DNA from: Sphingomonas sp.
Lineage (GTDB): Bacteria > Pseudomonadota > Alphaproteobacteria > Sphingomonadales > Sphingomonadaceae
Assembly (NCBI GenBank): GCA_025936675.1
Contig: JAICSX010000010.1
Location: 1 to 64,000 of the forward strand
Length of the DNA stretch: 64,000 nt
Direction of reading: 5' to 3'
Shown: positions 34,322 to 43,207 of the stretch, in pieces
Position numbering within the stretch: position 1 is the stretch's first letter
Layout: the number at the start of each line of letters is the position of its first letter
Translations under genes and position numbers: made by a program
Notes under the pieces: generated by a model
Told to the model about the DNA's origin: nothing
Databases searched by the model: none
What the model saw: only the letters and a program-made list of their open reading frames with translations

Positions 34322-35043
34322 CAATACATATGCTGGCCGCCGTTGATCGATATCGTCGAGCCGGTGATGAAGCCGGCATTCTCGTCGACCAGGAAGGCGA
34401 CTCCGCGCGCGATCTCCTCGGCCTTGCCGAGCCGCCCGACCGGTATCCGTGCGACGATCTTGCCAAGCACCTCTTCGGGCACCGCCGCCACCATGTCCGT
34501 ATCGATATAGCCGGGTGCGATGGCATTGACCGTCACGCCCGAGCGCGCGCCTTCCTGCGCCAGCGCTTTGGTGAAGCCGTGGATTCCCGACTTGGCGGCG
34601 GCATAATTGACCTGTCCGTACTGGCCGGCCTGGCCGTTGATGGAGCCGATATTGACGATCCGTCCGTAACCGCGCCCGGCCATGCCTTCGAACACGGCTT
34701 TCGCCATGTTGAAGCAGCCGCCGAGATTGACGTCGATGACGTCCTGCCACTTCGCGCGGTCCATGCGCTTCATCGTCGCGTCCCGGGTGATGCCGGCATT
34801 GTTGACCAGCACGTCGACCGGCCCGAGCTCCGCCTCGACCTTGCGCACGCCGTCCTGGCACGCATCGAAGTCGGCGACGTCCCATTTATAGGCTGCGATT
34901 CCGGTGCGGTCGGAGAATTCGCGCGCGCGCTCCTCATTGCCGGCGTAGTTTGCGGCGACCTTCATGCCCATGTCGCGGAGCGCGATGCTGATCGCCTCGC
35001 CAATGCCGCGCGTGCCGCCGGTGACGATCGCCACTCGAGCCAT
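34321..35043 (-). CDS. phbB: Acetoacetyl-CoA reductase (PhbB/PhaB)
   Basis: Reduces acetoacetyl-CoA to (R)-3-hydroxybutyryl-CoA with NADPH for polyhydroxybutyrate synthesis. 240-residue SDR protein: cofactor motif VTGGTRGIGEAI, NNAGITRDATMKRM and the catalytic Ser/Tyr/Lys in GSINGQAGQYGQVNYAAAKSG. The RDATMKRM and GQYGQ(V/T)NY features are those of PhaB rather than FabG. AGGAGG lies just before the ATG. No polymerase or thiolase gene is adjacent; the neighbours are hemH upstream and the RHH gene downstream. Confidence 0.93.
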   Translation of the reverse strand: MARVAIVTGGTRGIGEAISIALRDMGMKVAANYAGNEERAREFSDRTGIAAYKWDVADFDACQDGVRKVEAELGPVDVLVNNAGITRDATMKRMDRAKWQDVIDVNLGGCFNMAKAVFEGMAGRGYGRIVNIGSINGQAGQYGQVNYAAAKSGIHGFTKALAQEGARSGVTVNAIAPGYIDTDMVAAVPEEVLGKIVARIPVGRLGKAEEIARGVAFLVDENAGFITGSTISINGGQHMY

Positions 35044-35074
35044 TCATCCCTCCTGTTCGTTTGCGCGAGGCCGC

Positions 35075-36070
35075 TTATGCCTGCTCCAGCCAGCCTGCAA
35101 GTTCGCGGCTGACCAACTGGGTCAGCATGGCCATGCCTTCGGCTGAGTCGTTGAGACAGTCGAGCAGTGCGAAATGCTCGCCGCCGTCCTCCATAAAAGT
35201 GCGGCGGCCGCGAATTCCAAGCTCTTCGAGCGTCTCGATGCAGTCGGCAGAAAAGCCCGGTGCGGCGACGGCAATGCGCTTCACACCGTCACGCGCGTAT
35301 TTCGCGAGGGTAGCGTCCGTCGCTGGATCGAGCCACTTCGCGCGTCCGAAGCGCGACTGGAAGGCGACACCGACTTCACGGCCGAGCGCTTCCCCGACGA
35401 GGCGCGCCGTCTTCTGGCAGTGACAGTGATAGGGGTCGCCGAGCTCGAGCGTCCGCACGGGCATTCCATGAAAGCTCAGCAGAAGCCGCTCGGGCTCGAA
35501 ATCCAGCGCCTTGAGCTGGCGAGTGAGATTCTTCGCGAGAGCCTCGATGTAGGTCGGATCGTCATAATAAGGCGGCAGGAATCGCAGCGCCGGCTGCCAG
35601 CGCATCCTTGCGAGCGCCGCGAATACCGCGTCATTCGCTGTCGCCGTCGTTGCCGCGCAATACTGCGGGTAAAGCGGCGCTGCGAGAATCCGCGTACAGC
35701 CCTCGCTGACCATATTGTTGAGCGCTGCCCCGATGCCTGGATTGCCGTATCGCATCGCATAGTGGACGCTGACATCCGGGAGTCGCGAGCGGAGCGCCTC
35801 CGCCTGCCTATGAGCGATGGCGCGCAGCGGTGAGCCCTCGTTGGTCCAAACCTGGTTGTAAGCCTCGGCAGACTTCTTCGGCCGCGTCCGCAGGATGATC
35901 CCGTGCAGGATCGGCTTCCACGCGATCGGATGGATTTCGATGACCCGAGGATCGCTCAGGAACTCGGCAAGGTAGCGGCGAACCGCGCGCGCTTCCGGCG
36001 CATCCGGAGTGCCGAGGTTGATCAGCAGCACGCCAATCTTCTGCTCGGGAATGTTCGGATGATCGTTCAT
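35075..36070 (-). CDS. hemH: Ferrochelatase
   Basis: Inserts ferrous iron into protoporphyrin IX, the last haem-synthesis step, at the inner membrane face. 331 residues. Conserved features: GVLLINLGTPDAPEARAVRRY at the start, VRYGNP-like MRYGNPGIGAAL, the active-site His in LLSFHGMPVRT, DPYHCHCQKTARL, and the Glu block APGFSADCIETLEE. It overlaps the molybdo-hydroxylase-like gene by 4 bases (ATGA) and sits in a five-gene operon with lipid-metabolism genes, an unusual setting for hemH. Confidence 0.95.
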   Translation of the reverse strand: MNDHPNIPEQKIGVLLINLGTPDAPEARAVRRYLAEFLSDPRVIEIHPIAWKPILHGIILRTRPKKSAEAYNQVWTNEGSPLRAIAHRQAEALRSRLPDVSVHYAMRYGNPGIGAALNNMVSEGCTRILAAPLYPQYCAATTATANDAVFAALARMRWQPALRFLPPYYDDPTYIEALAKNLTRQLKALDFEPERLLLSFHGMPVRTLELGDPYHCHCQKTARLVGEALGREVGVAFQSRFGRAKWLDPATDATLAKYARDGVKRIAVAAPGFSADCIETLEELGIRGRRTFMEDGGEHFALLDCLNDSAEGMAMLTQLVSRELAGWLEQA

Positions 36071-38238
36071 GCGGCCATCACGTCAAACGGAAGCGATCGC
36101 AGGCGCTTGCCCGATCCAGCATGGATCGCGTTGGCGACCGCGGGGGCGAGCGGGAGCGTGCCGAGACCGCTCAATCCACCCGCGGGATCACTGCTGCGGA
36201 TGAGAGAGACGGTGATCTCGGGCGTGTCGCCAAGCAGCGGCGGACCGAGGCTGCCGAGCGGCCGTGCGCGGGGCATGCCGGCAACCCACTCGGGTGCCGG
36301 AATCGTCGCCTGGCCGAGCGCCCAGATGAGCCCGCCCCCGATCTGCTGCTCGGCGACCGAGCTGTTGACCACCTCTCCGCAATCGACGGCAGCAACGAGC
36401 CGGTGCACCTTCACGCGCTGCTCGTCGCCGATGCTTGCGACTGCGACAAGCCCGATGTGCGAGCCATAGGCGGAAGCGCCGGCCAGCCCCATCGTGCTCC
36501 CCGGGCCTCCCCCGTCCCAGTTCGCCAGCCTTGCGGCCGCCTGGAGGCATCGCGCGAGGCGCCCATTGTTCCCTAGGATCGACATTCGAAAAGCGAGGGG
36601 TTCTACGCCAGCGGCATGAGCCAGCTCGTCGATGAAGCTCTCGGTGAAGAAGGCGAACTCCCGCTGCGGCGAGCCGCGCATGTATCCGACCGGAAAGGGC
36701 AGCTCCGGCCGGACCGCTTCGACGCTGACATTCGGGATGGCGTAAGGCGGAATGGCGATCACCGCATTGCGGATCGCACGGCCCTTGTGCTCGCTTCCAA
36801 GCAAGCGCGCGATGGCAGAGCCCATGCCATTGGCGGTCGCCACCTGCATTTTCCACGCTGCTGTGATCCCACCTTCGCCTGGAAGCGCAGCCATGCGCGC
36901 CAAGGCGCCGGATGAGACGAGGTCGTGATTCTGGCTCGCGCTCTGAGAGAGGGTGACCTGGACGGGCGCGTGAAGCTCGCGCGCAAGCTCGACGGCGATC
37001 GGAACCGCATCGGCTTCCATGGCCCTCCCTGCGGGCTCGCCGACGGGCATCGGGTAAAGGAACAGATTGGAGCTGTTGATCTTGCCCGCCTTTGCCGCGG
37101 CATCGCGTGCAAGTCCGGGCGCCTGGGTCGCGGCCCAGAGCTCGAGATGATGGCCGTCGTATCGGGCTGTGGCGGTGAGCGGCTCGAGGCCGAGATGCTG
37201 GCTCGGCGCGACAAAATAAGTGGCGGCGAGTGGTCGTGAACCGCGCACGATTCCTTCGTAATCGCCCCGCCGAAACACGCGCGCATGACCGTGCTCGATC
37301 GCATCTTCGAAATAAGAGCGGAGGTTCGCCGGCGTGCGCGTGCCGGAGAAGGTCGGATTCGCCTTTTGCAGCGCGCGTTCCGCAGTCCACCAGCTGTCGG
37401 CAACCACCGCGACCCAATTGTCGCGAACTGTAACGTGCCGAACTCCGGGCGCGCGCTCGACGGCTTCTCGCGGAAAGCTCTTCAAGCTTCCATCGGGCGG
37501 AGCCACCCGCGCCGAGGCGTACAGCATTCCGGGCAGGCGAACGTCGCCCGCGAACCGCCAGCTTCCACCCGCTTTGGCCGGTCCGTCGAGCCGCTGCAGC
37601 GGCTGGGCGATCGATCGGCCTTTGGTCGAGGTGCGCAGCGCGGCGTGTCCCGGTGGACTGCGGTCGGCGGCTTCCTCGGCGAGCTCGCCGAAAGTGAAAG
37701 TCCTGACGCCGTTGATCACGAACCCGTCGGCGGTGTCGCAGGTCGATGGATCCACGTTCCAGCGGTCCGCCGCCGCGCCGACGAGCATCGCCCGGGCAAC
37801 TGCTGCGGCCTCGCGCAGCGGGCGCTCGAAGGCCCTCACGGATGTCGAATCCGCAGTGATCCGGGTGCGCCCCTCACTTTCGATCCGGTGCTCGCGAAGA
37901 AAGCCGAATCCGTCGAGCCATCCCTCCGTAAGTGCGAGGGAATTGGGGTAATCGCCGGTCAGCGGTGCCGGCTCGACCGCGACCGTTTCCCATGCGGCAC
38001 CAAGCTCGTCGGCAACGATGTGCGGAAGCGCGGTCCAGATGCCTTGTCCGGTCTCGACCTGCGGCACGGCAACCGTCACCCGGCCGTCACGCGCAATCTT
38101 TATGTAATTGCCGAACGCCTGCTCGCCCTTGCGAACCGCAAGATCGCTCGAAAGATGTCTCGGCCACAAGGCAGAGGCGACGACCAGCCCGACGCCCGCG
38201 CCGCCACCGATCAGCAATGTCCTTCGGTCGATCTTCAA
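36067..38238 (-). CDS. Molybdenum-hydroxylase-like protein (IorB/aldehyde-oxidase large subunit), catalytic Glu missing
   Basis: 723 residues resembling the isoquinoline 1-oxidoreductase beta subunit. It starts with a twin-arginine-like leader (KIDRRTLLIGGGAGVGLVVA) and keeps family blocks such as VAVPQVETGQGIWTALPHIVADEL, LEPLTATARYDGHHLELWAATQ and PVGYMRGSPQREFAFFTESF. Near the C-terminus, where active enzymes have GGIGEPGT, this protein has GGLSGLGT (687-694), so the base glutamate expected at about position 691 is replaced. No [2Fe-2S] small subunit gene is adjacent. It may be inactive, a repurposed exported protein, or an enzyme with altered chemistry. It is coupled by 4-base overlaps to the CoA ligase upstream and hemH downstream. 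Confidence 0.8.
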   Translation of the reverse strand: MKIDRRTLLIGGGAGVGLVVASALWPRHLSSDLAVRKGEQAFGNYIKIARDGRVTVAVPQVETGQGIWTALPHIVADELGAAWETVAVEPAPLTGDYPNSLALTEGWLDGFGFLREHRIESEGRTRITADSTSVRAFERPLREAAAVARAMLVGAAADRWNVDPSTCDTADGFVINGVRTFTFGELAEEAADRSPPGHAALRTSTKGRSIAQPLQRLDGPAKAGGSWRFAGDVRLPGMLYASARVAPPDGSLKSFPREAVERAPGVRHVTVRDNWVAVVADSWWTAERALQKANPTFSGTRTPANLRSYFEDAIEHGHARVFRRGDYEGIVRGSRPLAATYFVAPSQHLGLEPLTATARYDGHHLELWAATQAPGLARDAAAKAGKINSSNLFLYPMPVGEPAGRAMEADAVPIAVELARELHAPVQVTLSQSASQNHDLVSSGALARMAALPGEGGITAAWKMQVATANGMGSAIARLLGSEHKGRAIRNAVIAIPPYAIPNVSVEAVRPELPFPVGYMRGSPQREFAFFTESFIDELAHAAGVEPLAFRMSILGNNGRLARCLQAAARLANWDGGGPGSTMGLAGASAYGSHIGLVAVASIGDEQRVKVHRLVAAVDCGEVVNSSVAEQQIGGGLIWALGQATIPAPEWVAGMPRARPLGSLGPPLLGDTPEITVSLIRSSDPAGGLSGLGTLPLAPAVANAIHAGSGKRLRSLPFDVMAA

Positions 38239-39902
38239 TGGGCGTATTGGGCCTTGAGCGCGCGCCGGTCGATCTTGCCGGTGCCGAGCTTGGGTAGCGG
38301 CTCGTCTGACAGGATGATGCGCTGCGGAATCTTAAACTTCGCCATCCTGCCGTCGAGAAACGCGAGCAACTGCTCCTCGCCGAGCTGTTCGCCGTCCTTC
38401 AGATGGATGACCGCGACGGGGACTTCGCCCAAGCGCTCGTCGGGGGCGCCGAATACCGCGACCTCGGCAACCGCGGGGCAGGCGTAGCACTCGGCTTCGA
38501 CCTCCGCTGCCGCGATATTCTCGCCGCCGCGGATGATGATTTCCTTCTTGCGGTCGACGATGAACAGATAGCCGTCTTCGTCGAGATAGCCGACGTCGCC
38601 GGTGCGCAGCCAACCATCGTCGGTGAAAGCCTCTCGCGTCGCGCCGGGATTGCGCCAATAGCCCTTGATGTTCGCCGCGCTTCGGATGCCGATTTCGCCG
38701 ACTTCGCCGCGCTCGAGGTGCCGATCGCCCGCGCCGAGGATCGCAAGCTCGATGATCGGCTTCTGGGGTCGGCCTGTGGATGCCGGCTTGGCTGCATAAT
38801 TGCCCCAATAATTGGCGCACCCCGCCGCATTCGTTTCGGTCAGCCCATAGCCGAGCGCCGGCTGAGCGTTGGGAAACTCCTTCTGAAGCCGTTCGACATG
38901 CGTGACCGGCCGCGGCGCTCCGCCTGCAGTGATGTCGGTCAGCGAGCTCAAGTCGTATTGCTGCCGGTCCGGATGGTTCATGAGCTCCAGGCTCATCGTC
39001 GGCACGCCAACGAAATAGGTGACCTTCTCCTTCTCGATCAGCCGCAACGCGTCCGTCGCATCCCATTTTGGCATGATCACCAGGCAACGGCCGACGACAA
39101 AGCTGTTGAGCATCACCGGCACTTCGCCGGTGACGTGGAACAAAGGAACGGTGAGGAGGGTGCGCGGCTGCGCCGCCGGTGCGCGGCCCTCCTGCGTCAA
39201 CAGTCCGAGCAGGACCGCGAGCCCTGTCGCGTAGGCATAGACCGCGGTCGTCACTGATCGGTGGGTCGACAGGGCGCCCTTCGAATCCCCCGTTGAGCCG
39301 GACGTAAACAGGATGGTCGCGTCATCTTCCGGCGCGATCGTAGGCAGCGGCGTGCTTTCGTCGGCACAGCCGAGCAACTCGGCAAGCGCCTGCTCGATCG
39401 GCTGCTCGATGGGAAGACAAAGTGTCTCGAAGCGGCCGCAGCGTTCGGCGATCCGCTTCCCGCGCGCCGCATCGGCGATGATCAGCTTCGGCTCCGTCAG
39501 CAGGATCGCATGTTCCATCTCATGCGCTTCCCACCAGCCGTTGAGCAAAGTGGCGACTCCGCCAGCCTTCAGGATTGCCATGTAGCTGACGATCCACGCC
39601 GGGCAGTTTCGCATCGCGATTGCGACGCGGTCCCCTTTCTCGACGCCGCGCGCCACCAGTCCATGCGCCAGCCGCTCCGAAATGTGGTCGAGATCGGCAA
39701 AGCTCAGCCGCTCGTCGCCTGCGACCAAAGCCTCCGTTGCCCCGTGAAGCTTGCAGAAGGCGCGGAACAAATCGGGCAGCGTCGCGGGAAGCTTGGCGGC
39801 GATCGCGCGCCCCTCGCTGTCGCGCGCCATTTCGATCCTGCCGCCGGATCCCGTGACCTTGACCAGCTCTTCGTCAAATCGGCGGTCGAGCTCGCTCAGC
39901 AT
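38235..39902 (-). CDS. AMP-dependent acyl-CoA synthetase/ligase
   Basis: Activates a carboxylic acid to its CoA thioester through an acyl-adenylate; cytosolic or membrane-associated. 555 residues. The P-loop-like motif is ILFTSGSTGDSKGALSTHRS, followed by the A5 motif LGYGLTETNAAG, and the A7/A8 hinge LRTGDVGYLDEDGYLFIVDR with KEIIIRGGENIAAAEVE. The C-terminal lysine is in PKLGTGKIDRRAL. Chain length is unknown; the class matches medium/long-chain ligases. It is the first gene of the five-gene reverse operon and faces lgt across a 59-base divergent promoter gap. Confidence 0.92.
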   Translation of the reverse strand: MLSELDRRFDEELVKVTGSGGRIEMARDSEGRAIAAKLPATLPDLFRAFCKLHGATEALVAGDERLSFADLDHISERLAHGLVARGVEKGDRVAIAMRNCPAWIVSYMAILKAGGVATLLNGWWEAHEMEHAILLTEPKLIIADAARGKRIAERCGRFETLCLPIEQPIEQALAELLGCADESTPLPTIAPEDDATILFTSGSTGDSKGALSTHRSVTTAVYAYATGLAVLLGLLTQEGRAPAAQPRTLLTVPLFHVTGEVPVMLNSFVVGRCLVIMPKWDATDALRLIEKEKVTYFVGVPTMSLELMNHPDRQQYDLSSLTDITAGGAPRPVTHVERLQKEFPNAQPALGYGLTETNAAGCANYWGNYAAKPASTGRPQKPIIELAILGAGDRHLERGEVGEIGIRSAANIKGYWRNPGATREAFTDDGWLRTGDVGYLDEDGYLFIVDRKKEIIIRGGENIAAAEVEAECYACPAVAEVAVFGAPDERLGEVPVAVIHLKDGEQLGEEQLLAFLDGRMAKFKIPQRIILSDEPLPKLGTGKIDRRALKAQYAH

Positions 39903-39961
39903 GGTCGCTCTGCGTTTCCTTTGCCTTTACCGGTCCCCGCCTTATGAGGCGCTGAGCATTC

Positions 39962-40855
39962 ATGGGGAAGCCCTTGCCGACTGACGATTTTTCAGGCTTC
40001 ACGAAGTTCAGCGACCTCGGGCTCTCGCCCGTCGCGCTGCACATCTGGCGCTTCGACCTTCGCTGGTACAGCCTTGCGTACCTCGCCGGCATTTTCATCG
40101 GCTATTGGTACCTGCTCAAATTGCTGAAGCAGCCCGGTGCGCCCATGGCGCGCCGCCATGCCGATGACCTTGTCTTTTATGCCGCCCTCGGAGTGATCCT
40201 CGGTGGCCGCCTCGGCTACGTCCTCTTCTATAATCTCGGCGAGTACCTCAGGCACCCGATCGAGATCCTGAAGCTGTGGGACGGCGGCATGTCGTTCCAT
40301 GGCGGAGTCATCGGCACGTCGCTCGGCATCATCTATTTCGCGCGCAAGGAGAAGCTGAACTGGCTTCGGATCCACGATTATGTCGCCTGCTGCGCGCCGT
40401 TCGGGCTCTTTTTCGGCCGTCTCGCGAACTTCGTGAACCAGGAGCTGTGGGGCGCCCAGACGACGGTCCCCTGGGCGATCCGTTTCCAGGAATTCAATGC
40501 TTATGGCCAGCGCTATCTCGGGCCGCCGCGTCACCCGAGCCAGCTTTATGAAGCCTTCCTCGAGGGCATCGTCCTCTTCTGCATCCTCGGCTTCATGTTC
40601 TGGAAGACGAAGGCTCGCTACGAACCGGGCAAGCTCGTTGGGGCGTTCGTCTTCTTCTACGGAATCTTCCGCTTCGGGATCGAATATATCCGCGAGCCCG
40701 ACAGCCAGCTCGTCCGGTTTGCGCAGCAAACAGGCCTTCACATGGGGCAGTGGCTGTCGCTGCCTTTGATCGTCGGCGGGCTATACCTGATGCTGACGGC
40801 GAAGAAGCGGCGTGTTCGCGTGGAAGCAACCGCAGGCACCGCCTCGGTCGCCTGA
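39962..40855 (+). CDS. lgt: Prolipoprotein diacylglyceryl transferase
   Basis: Adds diacylglycerol from phosphatidylglycerol to the lipobox cysteine of prolipoproteins at the inner membrane; essential in most Gram-negatives. 297 residues, seven predicted helices. The signature [12 protein letters not shown] near residue 160 and the catalytic-type [11 protein letters not shown] near 100 are intact, as is the C-terminal [12 protein letters not shown]. It is followed 18 bases later by midA, the usual alphaproteobacterial order. At least three lipobox proteins in this window would be its substrates. Confidence 0.96.
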   Translation: MGKPLPTDDFSGFTKFSDLGLSPVALHIWRFDLRWYSLAYLAGIFIGYWYLLKLLKQPGAPMARRHADDLVFYAALGVILGGRLGYVLFYNLGEYLRHPIEILKLWDGGMSFHGGVIGTSLGIIYFARKEKLNWLRIHDYVACCAPFGLFFGRLANFVNQELWGAQTTVPWAIRFQEFNAYGQRYLGPPRHPSQLYEAFLEGIVLFCILGFMFWKTKARYEPGKLVGAFVFFYGIFRFGIEYIREPDSQLVRFAQQTGLHMGQWLSLPLIVGGLYLMLTAKKRRVRVEATAGTASVA

Positions 40856-40873
40856 CGCCTTCGAGATCTATCG

Positions 40874-41851
40874 ATGACTCCGCTCGAGCGCGCGCTTCGC
40901 GAGCGGATCAGGGCCGAGGGGCCGATTACGGTCGAAGCCTATATGGAAGCGTGCAACGCTTATTATTATGCGACGCGCGATCCGCTCGGGGCTGCGGGCG
41001 ATTTCATGACAGCGCCCGAGATCAGCCAAATGTTCGGGGAACTGGTCGGCGCAGCTTTGGCCGACTGGTGGAAGCGCGCGGGCGCGCCGGGGGACGCAAT
41101 CTACGTCGAGTTGGGGCCCGGCAGGGGCACGCTCGCCGCCGATGCGCTGCGGCTCCTGCGGTCGGCCGGCTTTTCCGGCGAGGTACATTTGGTCGAAACG
41201 AGCCCGGCGCTGCGCGAGCGGCAAAGAGAAATAATGCCCGACGCGATCTGGCACGACGACATCGCAGATTTGCCCGCCCGTCCGCTGCTCCTCGTTGGCA
41301 ACGAGTTCCTCGACGCGCTGCCTGTTCGCCAACATGTTGGTGACCTTGAGAGATGCGTAACCATCGTGGGTGGTGGGCTCGCGTTCGACCGCGACGGGGA
41401 GATCGTCGAGACTTCGCCCGCGCGCGATGTGGCTATGATGAGGATCGCTACGTGCCTTGCCGCAAGGGGGGGCGTCGCGCTGTTCATCGACTACGGACAC
41501 GAACGCAGTGCCGCCGGCGACACCTTGCAGGCCGTGCGCCGCCACGGCTACGCCCCGGTGCTTGCAAGTCCGGGGGAGCAGGATTTGACCGCGCACGTCG
41601 ACTTTGAAGCCGTGGCCGAGGCTGCGCGCGATGGTGGCGCGTCGGTGACCGAGCTCGTCACTCAAGGCGAATGGTTGATCCGGCTCGGCATCGAAGCGCG
41701 CGCGCAGTCGCTTTCGCGCGCTAATCCGGAACGCGCTTCGGACATCCAAACTGCGCTCGAGCGCCTCACCCGCCACGATCAGATGGGCGAGCTGTTCAAG
41801 GTGATTGGCGTCCACTCGCCGGGATCAGTTGTTCCGGCGGGCTTCGCGTGA
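40874..41851 (+). CDS. SAM-dependent methyltransferase, MidA/NDUFAF7 family
   Basis: 325 residues. The family N-terminus GPITVEAYMEACNAYYYATRD and DFMTAPEISQMFGELVG are followed by the SAM site YVELGPGRGTLAADALRLL and NEFLDALPVRQ, which are all conserved in the mitochondrial complex I arginine methyltransferase NDUFAF7. A role in complex I assembly is therefore plausible but inferred. It lies between lgt and a GNAT gene that starts inside its stop codon (GTGA). Confidence 0.92.
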   Translation: MTPLERALRERIRAEGPITVEAYMEACNAYYYATRDPLGAAGDFMTAPEISQMFGELVGAALADWWKRAGAPGDAIYVELGPGRGTLAADALRLLRSAGFSGEVHLVETSPALRERQREIMPDAIWHDDIADLPARPLLLVGNEFLDALPVRQHVGDLERCVTIVGGGLAFDRDGEIVETSPARDVAMMRIATCLAARGGVALFIDYGHERSAAGDTLQAVRRHGYAPVLASPGEQDLTAHVDFEAVAEAARDGGASVTELVTQGEWLIRLGIEARAQSLSRANPERASDIQTALERLTRHDQMGELFKVIGVHSPGSVVPAGFA

Positions 41852-42354
41852 CCTCGTTTCGCGACGCCGTCGTCGCCGATCTCCCCGCGATCGATCGCGT
41901 CTTCCGGACGAGCTTCTGCGATACATTTGCCCATCTCTATCGGCCCGAAGATCTTCAGGCCTTCCTCGCGCAATTTACGCTGACTGCCTGGCGCGAGGAG
42001 CTCGACGATCCGCGCTATCGCTTTCGCGTTGCAGAAGACGGCGGCAAAATCGTCGGCTTCCTGAAGCTCGGTCCTTCGGCGCTCCCGATCGAGACCGACA
42101 AACGCGCGATCGAGCTAAGGCAGATCTACATTCTCAAGGAGCATCACGGCAGCGGCATCGCGGCCGCGCTAACCGATTGGGCTGTCGACGAGGCTCGCAG
42201 GCAGGGCTTCGAAGAACTCTACCTGACCGTCTACGTCGACAATGACCGGGCGAAGCGATTCTACGACCGCTATGGATTTGAGCCCGTCGGACGCTACGAT
42301 TTCATGGTCGGCAGCCAGGCGGATGAAGACATCATCATGCGGAAGGTGATTTGA
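41848..42354 (+). CDS. GNAT-family N-acetyltransferase
   Basis: 168 residues, one acetyl-CoA-dependent GNAT domain. The acetyl-CoA pyrophosphate loop is IYILKEHHGSGIAAAL (motif A), with VYVDNDRAKRFYDRYGFEPVG (motif B) at the end. GTG 41848 overlaps the methyltransferase stop (GTGA). It may acetylate a polyamine, protein or antibiotic; substrate unknown. Its insertion between midA and pgeF, commonly neighbours in this group, is a small variation on the usual order. Confidence 0.88.
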   Translation: MTSFRDAVVADLPAIDRVFRTSFCDTFAHLYRPEDLQAFLAQFTLTAWREELDDPRYRFRVAEDGGKIVGFLKLGPSALPIETDKRAIELRQIYILKEHHGSGIAAALTDWAVDEARRQGFEELYLTVYVDNDRAKRFYDRYGFEPVGRYDFMVGSQADEDIIMRKVI

Positions 42355-43118
42355 GCGGCGTCGAGGTTATTCGGGCAATCAGCCTCGGCCAGCTTCCGCA
42401 CGGCTTCCTCGGTCGCCGCGGAGGCATTTCAGTCGGCGTCTGCGAAGGCCTCAACGTTGGCTTCGGGAGTTGTGACGATCGCGAAGCGATCGAAGGCAAT
42501 CGCCGCCTCGCCATTGCCGCGATCCATCCTGAAGCGGCGCTTGCGACCGTTCACCAAGTCCATTCCACCGATGTCGTGGTCGCCAACCGCGCATGGCCGC
42601 AGGCCGAGCGACCGCGCGCGGACTCCATGGTTACCGACACGCCAAACCTGCTTCTCGGAATCCTCACCGCCGACTGTGCACCTGTCCTCTTCGCTGACCA
42701 TCATGCGGTGGTGGTCGGTGCAGCGCATGCCGGCTGGCGCGGCGCGCTCGCCGGGGTCACGGACTCCACGATCGAGGCAATGGTCGAGCTCGGCGCCCGG
42801 CGTGAGAACATCCATGCCGCCGTCGGGCCGTGCATCGCTCAGCCCTCGTACGAGGTTGACGGCGCGTTCCGCTCACTGTTCCTCGACCACGATTCCGAAA
42901 ACACGCGCTTCTTCATCGGGAGTGAGAACGGAAAATCTCATTTCGATCTCGAAGCCTATGTCGTCCACCGTCTCATCGCGGCCGGAATCGACGAAGTGGA
43001 GGCGCTCAATCTCGACACCTATTCCGATGCGGATCGCTTCTTCAGCTACCGGCGCGCGACGCACCGCGGCGAAGTCGATTATGGTCGTCAATTGAGCGCC
43101 ATCGCCATCCCCGGCTGA
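42351..43118 (+). CDS. pgeF: Peptidoglycan editing factor PgeF (YfiH/LACC1 family)
   Basis: 255 residues, formerly called polyphenol oxidase (Cu-oxidase_4). Members remove misincorporated residues from peptidoglycan precursors. Family motifs: PHGFLGRRGGISVG at the start, TVHQVHSTDV, TADCAPVLFAD, AHAGWRGALAGV and VGPCIAQPSYEV, carrying the conserved His/Cys/His metal site. The start is TTG 42351, overlapping the acetyltransferase stop (TTGA) with GGAAGG upstream; there is no other reasonable start before the motif PHGFLGRRGG. Confidence 0.93.
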   Translation: MSGVEVIRAISLGQLPHGFLGRRGGISVGVCEGLNVGFGSCDDREAIEGNRRLAIAAIHPEAALATVHQVHSTDVVVANRAWPQAERPRADSMVTDTPNLLLGILTADCAPVLFADHHAVVVGAAHAGWRGALAGVTDSTIEAMVELGARRENIHAAVGPCIAQPSYEVDGAFRSLFLDHDSENTRFFIGSENGKSHFDLEAYVVHRLIAAGIDEVEALNLDTYSDADRFFSYRRATHRGEVDYGRQLSAIAIPG

Positions 43119-43207
43119 CGACAAGCTGAGCTTATCGGCACTCGGCGTGAGGCTGATTGGCGGAGGCCGTGAGTTGGCGCTAATGCGCTCGCCAAAGGAG
43201 ATTACAT

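Noticed and set aside
39917..39955. Weak stem ccgcc...ggcg between the CoA ligase and lgt
   Set aside because: Too short for a terminator and lies in a divergent promoter gap where none is needed.
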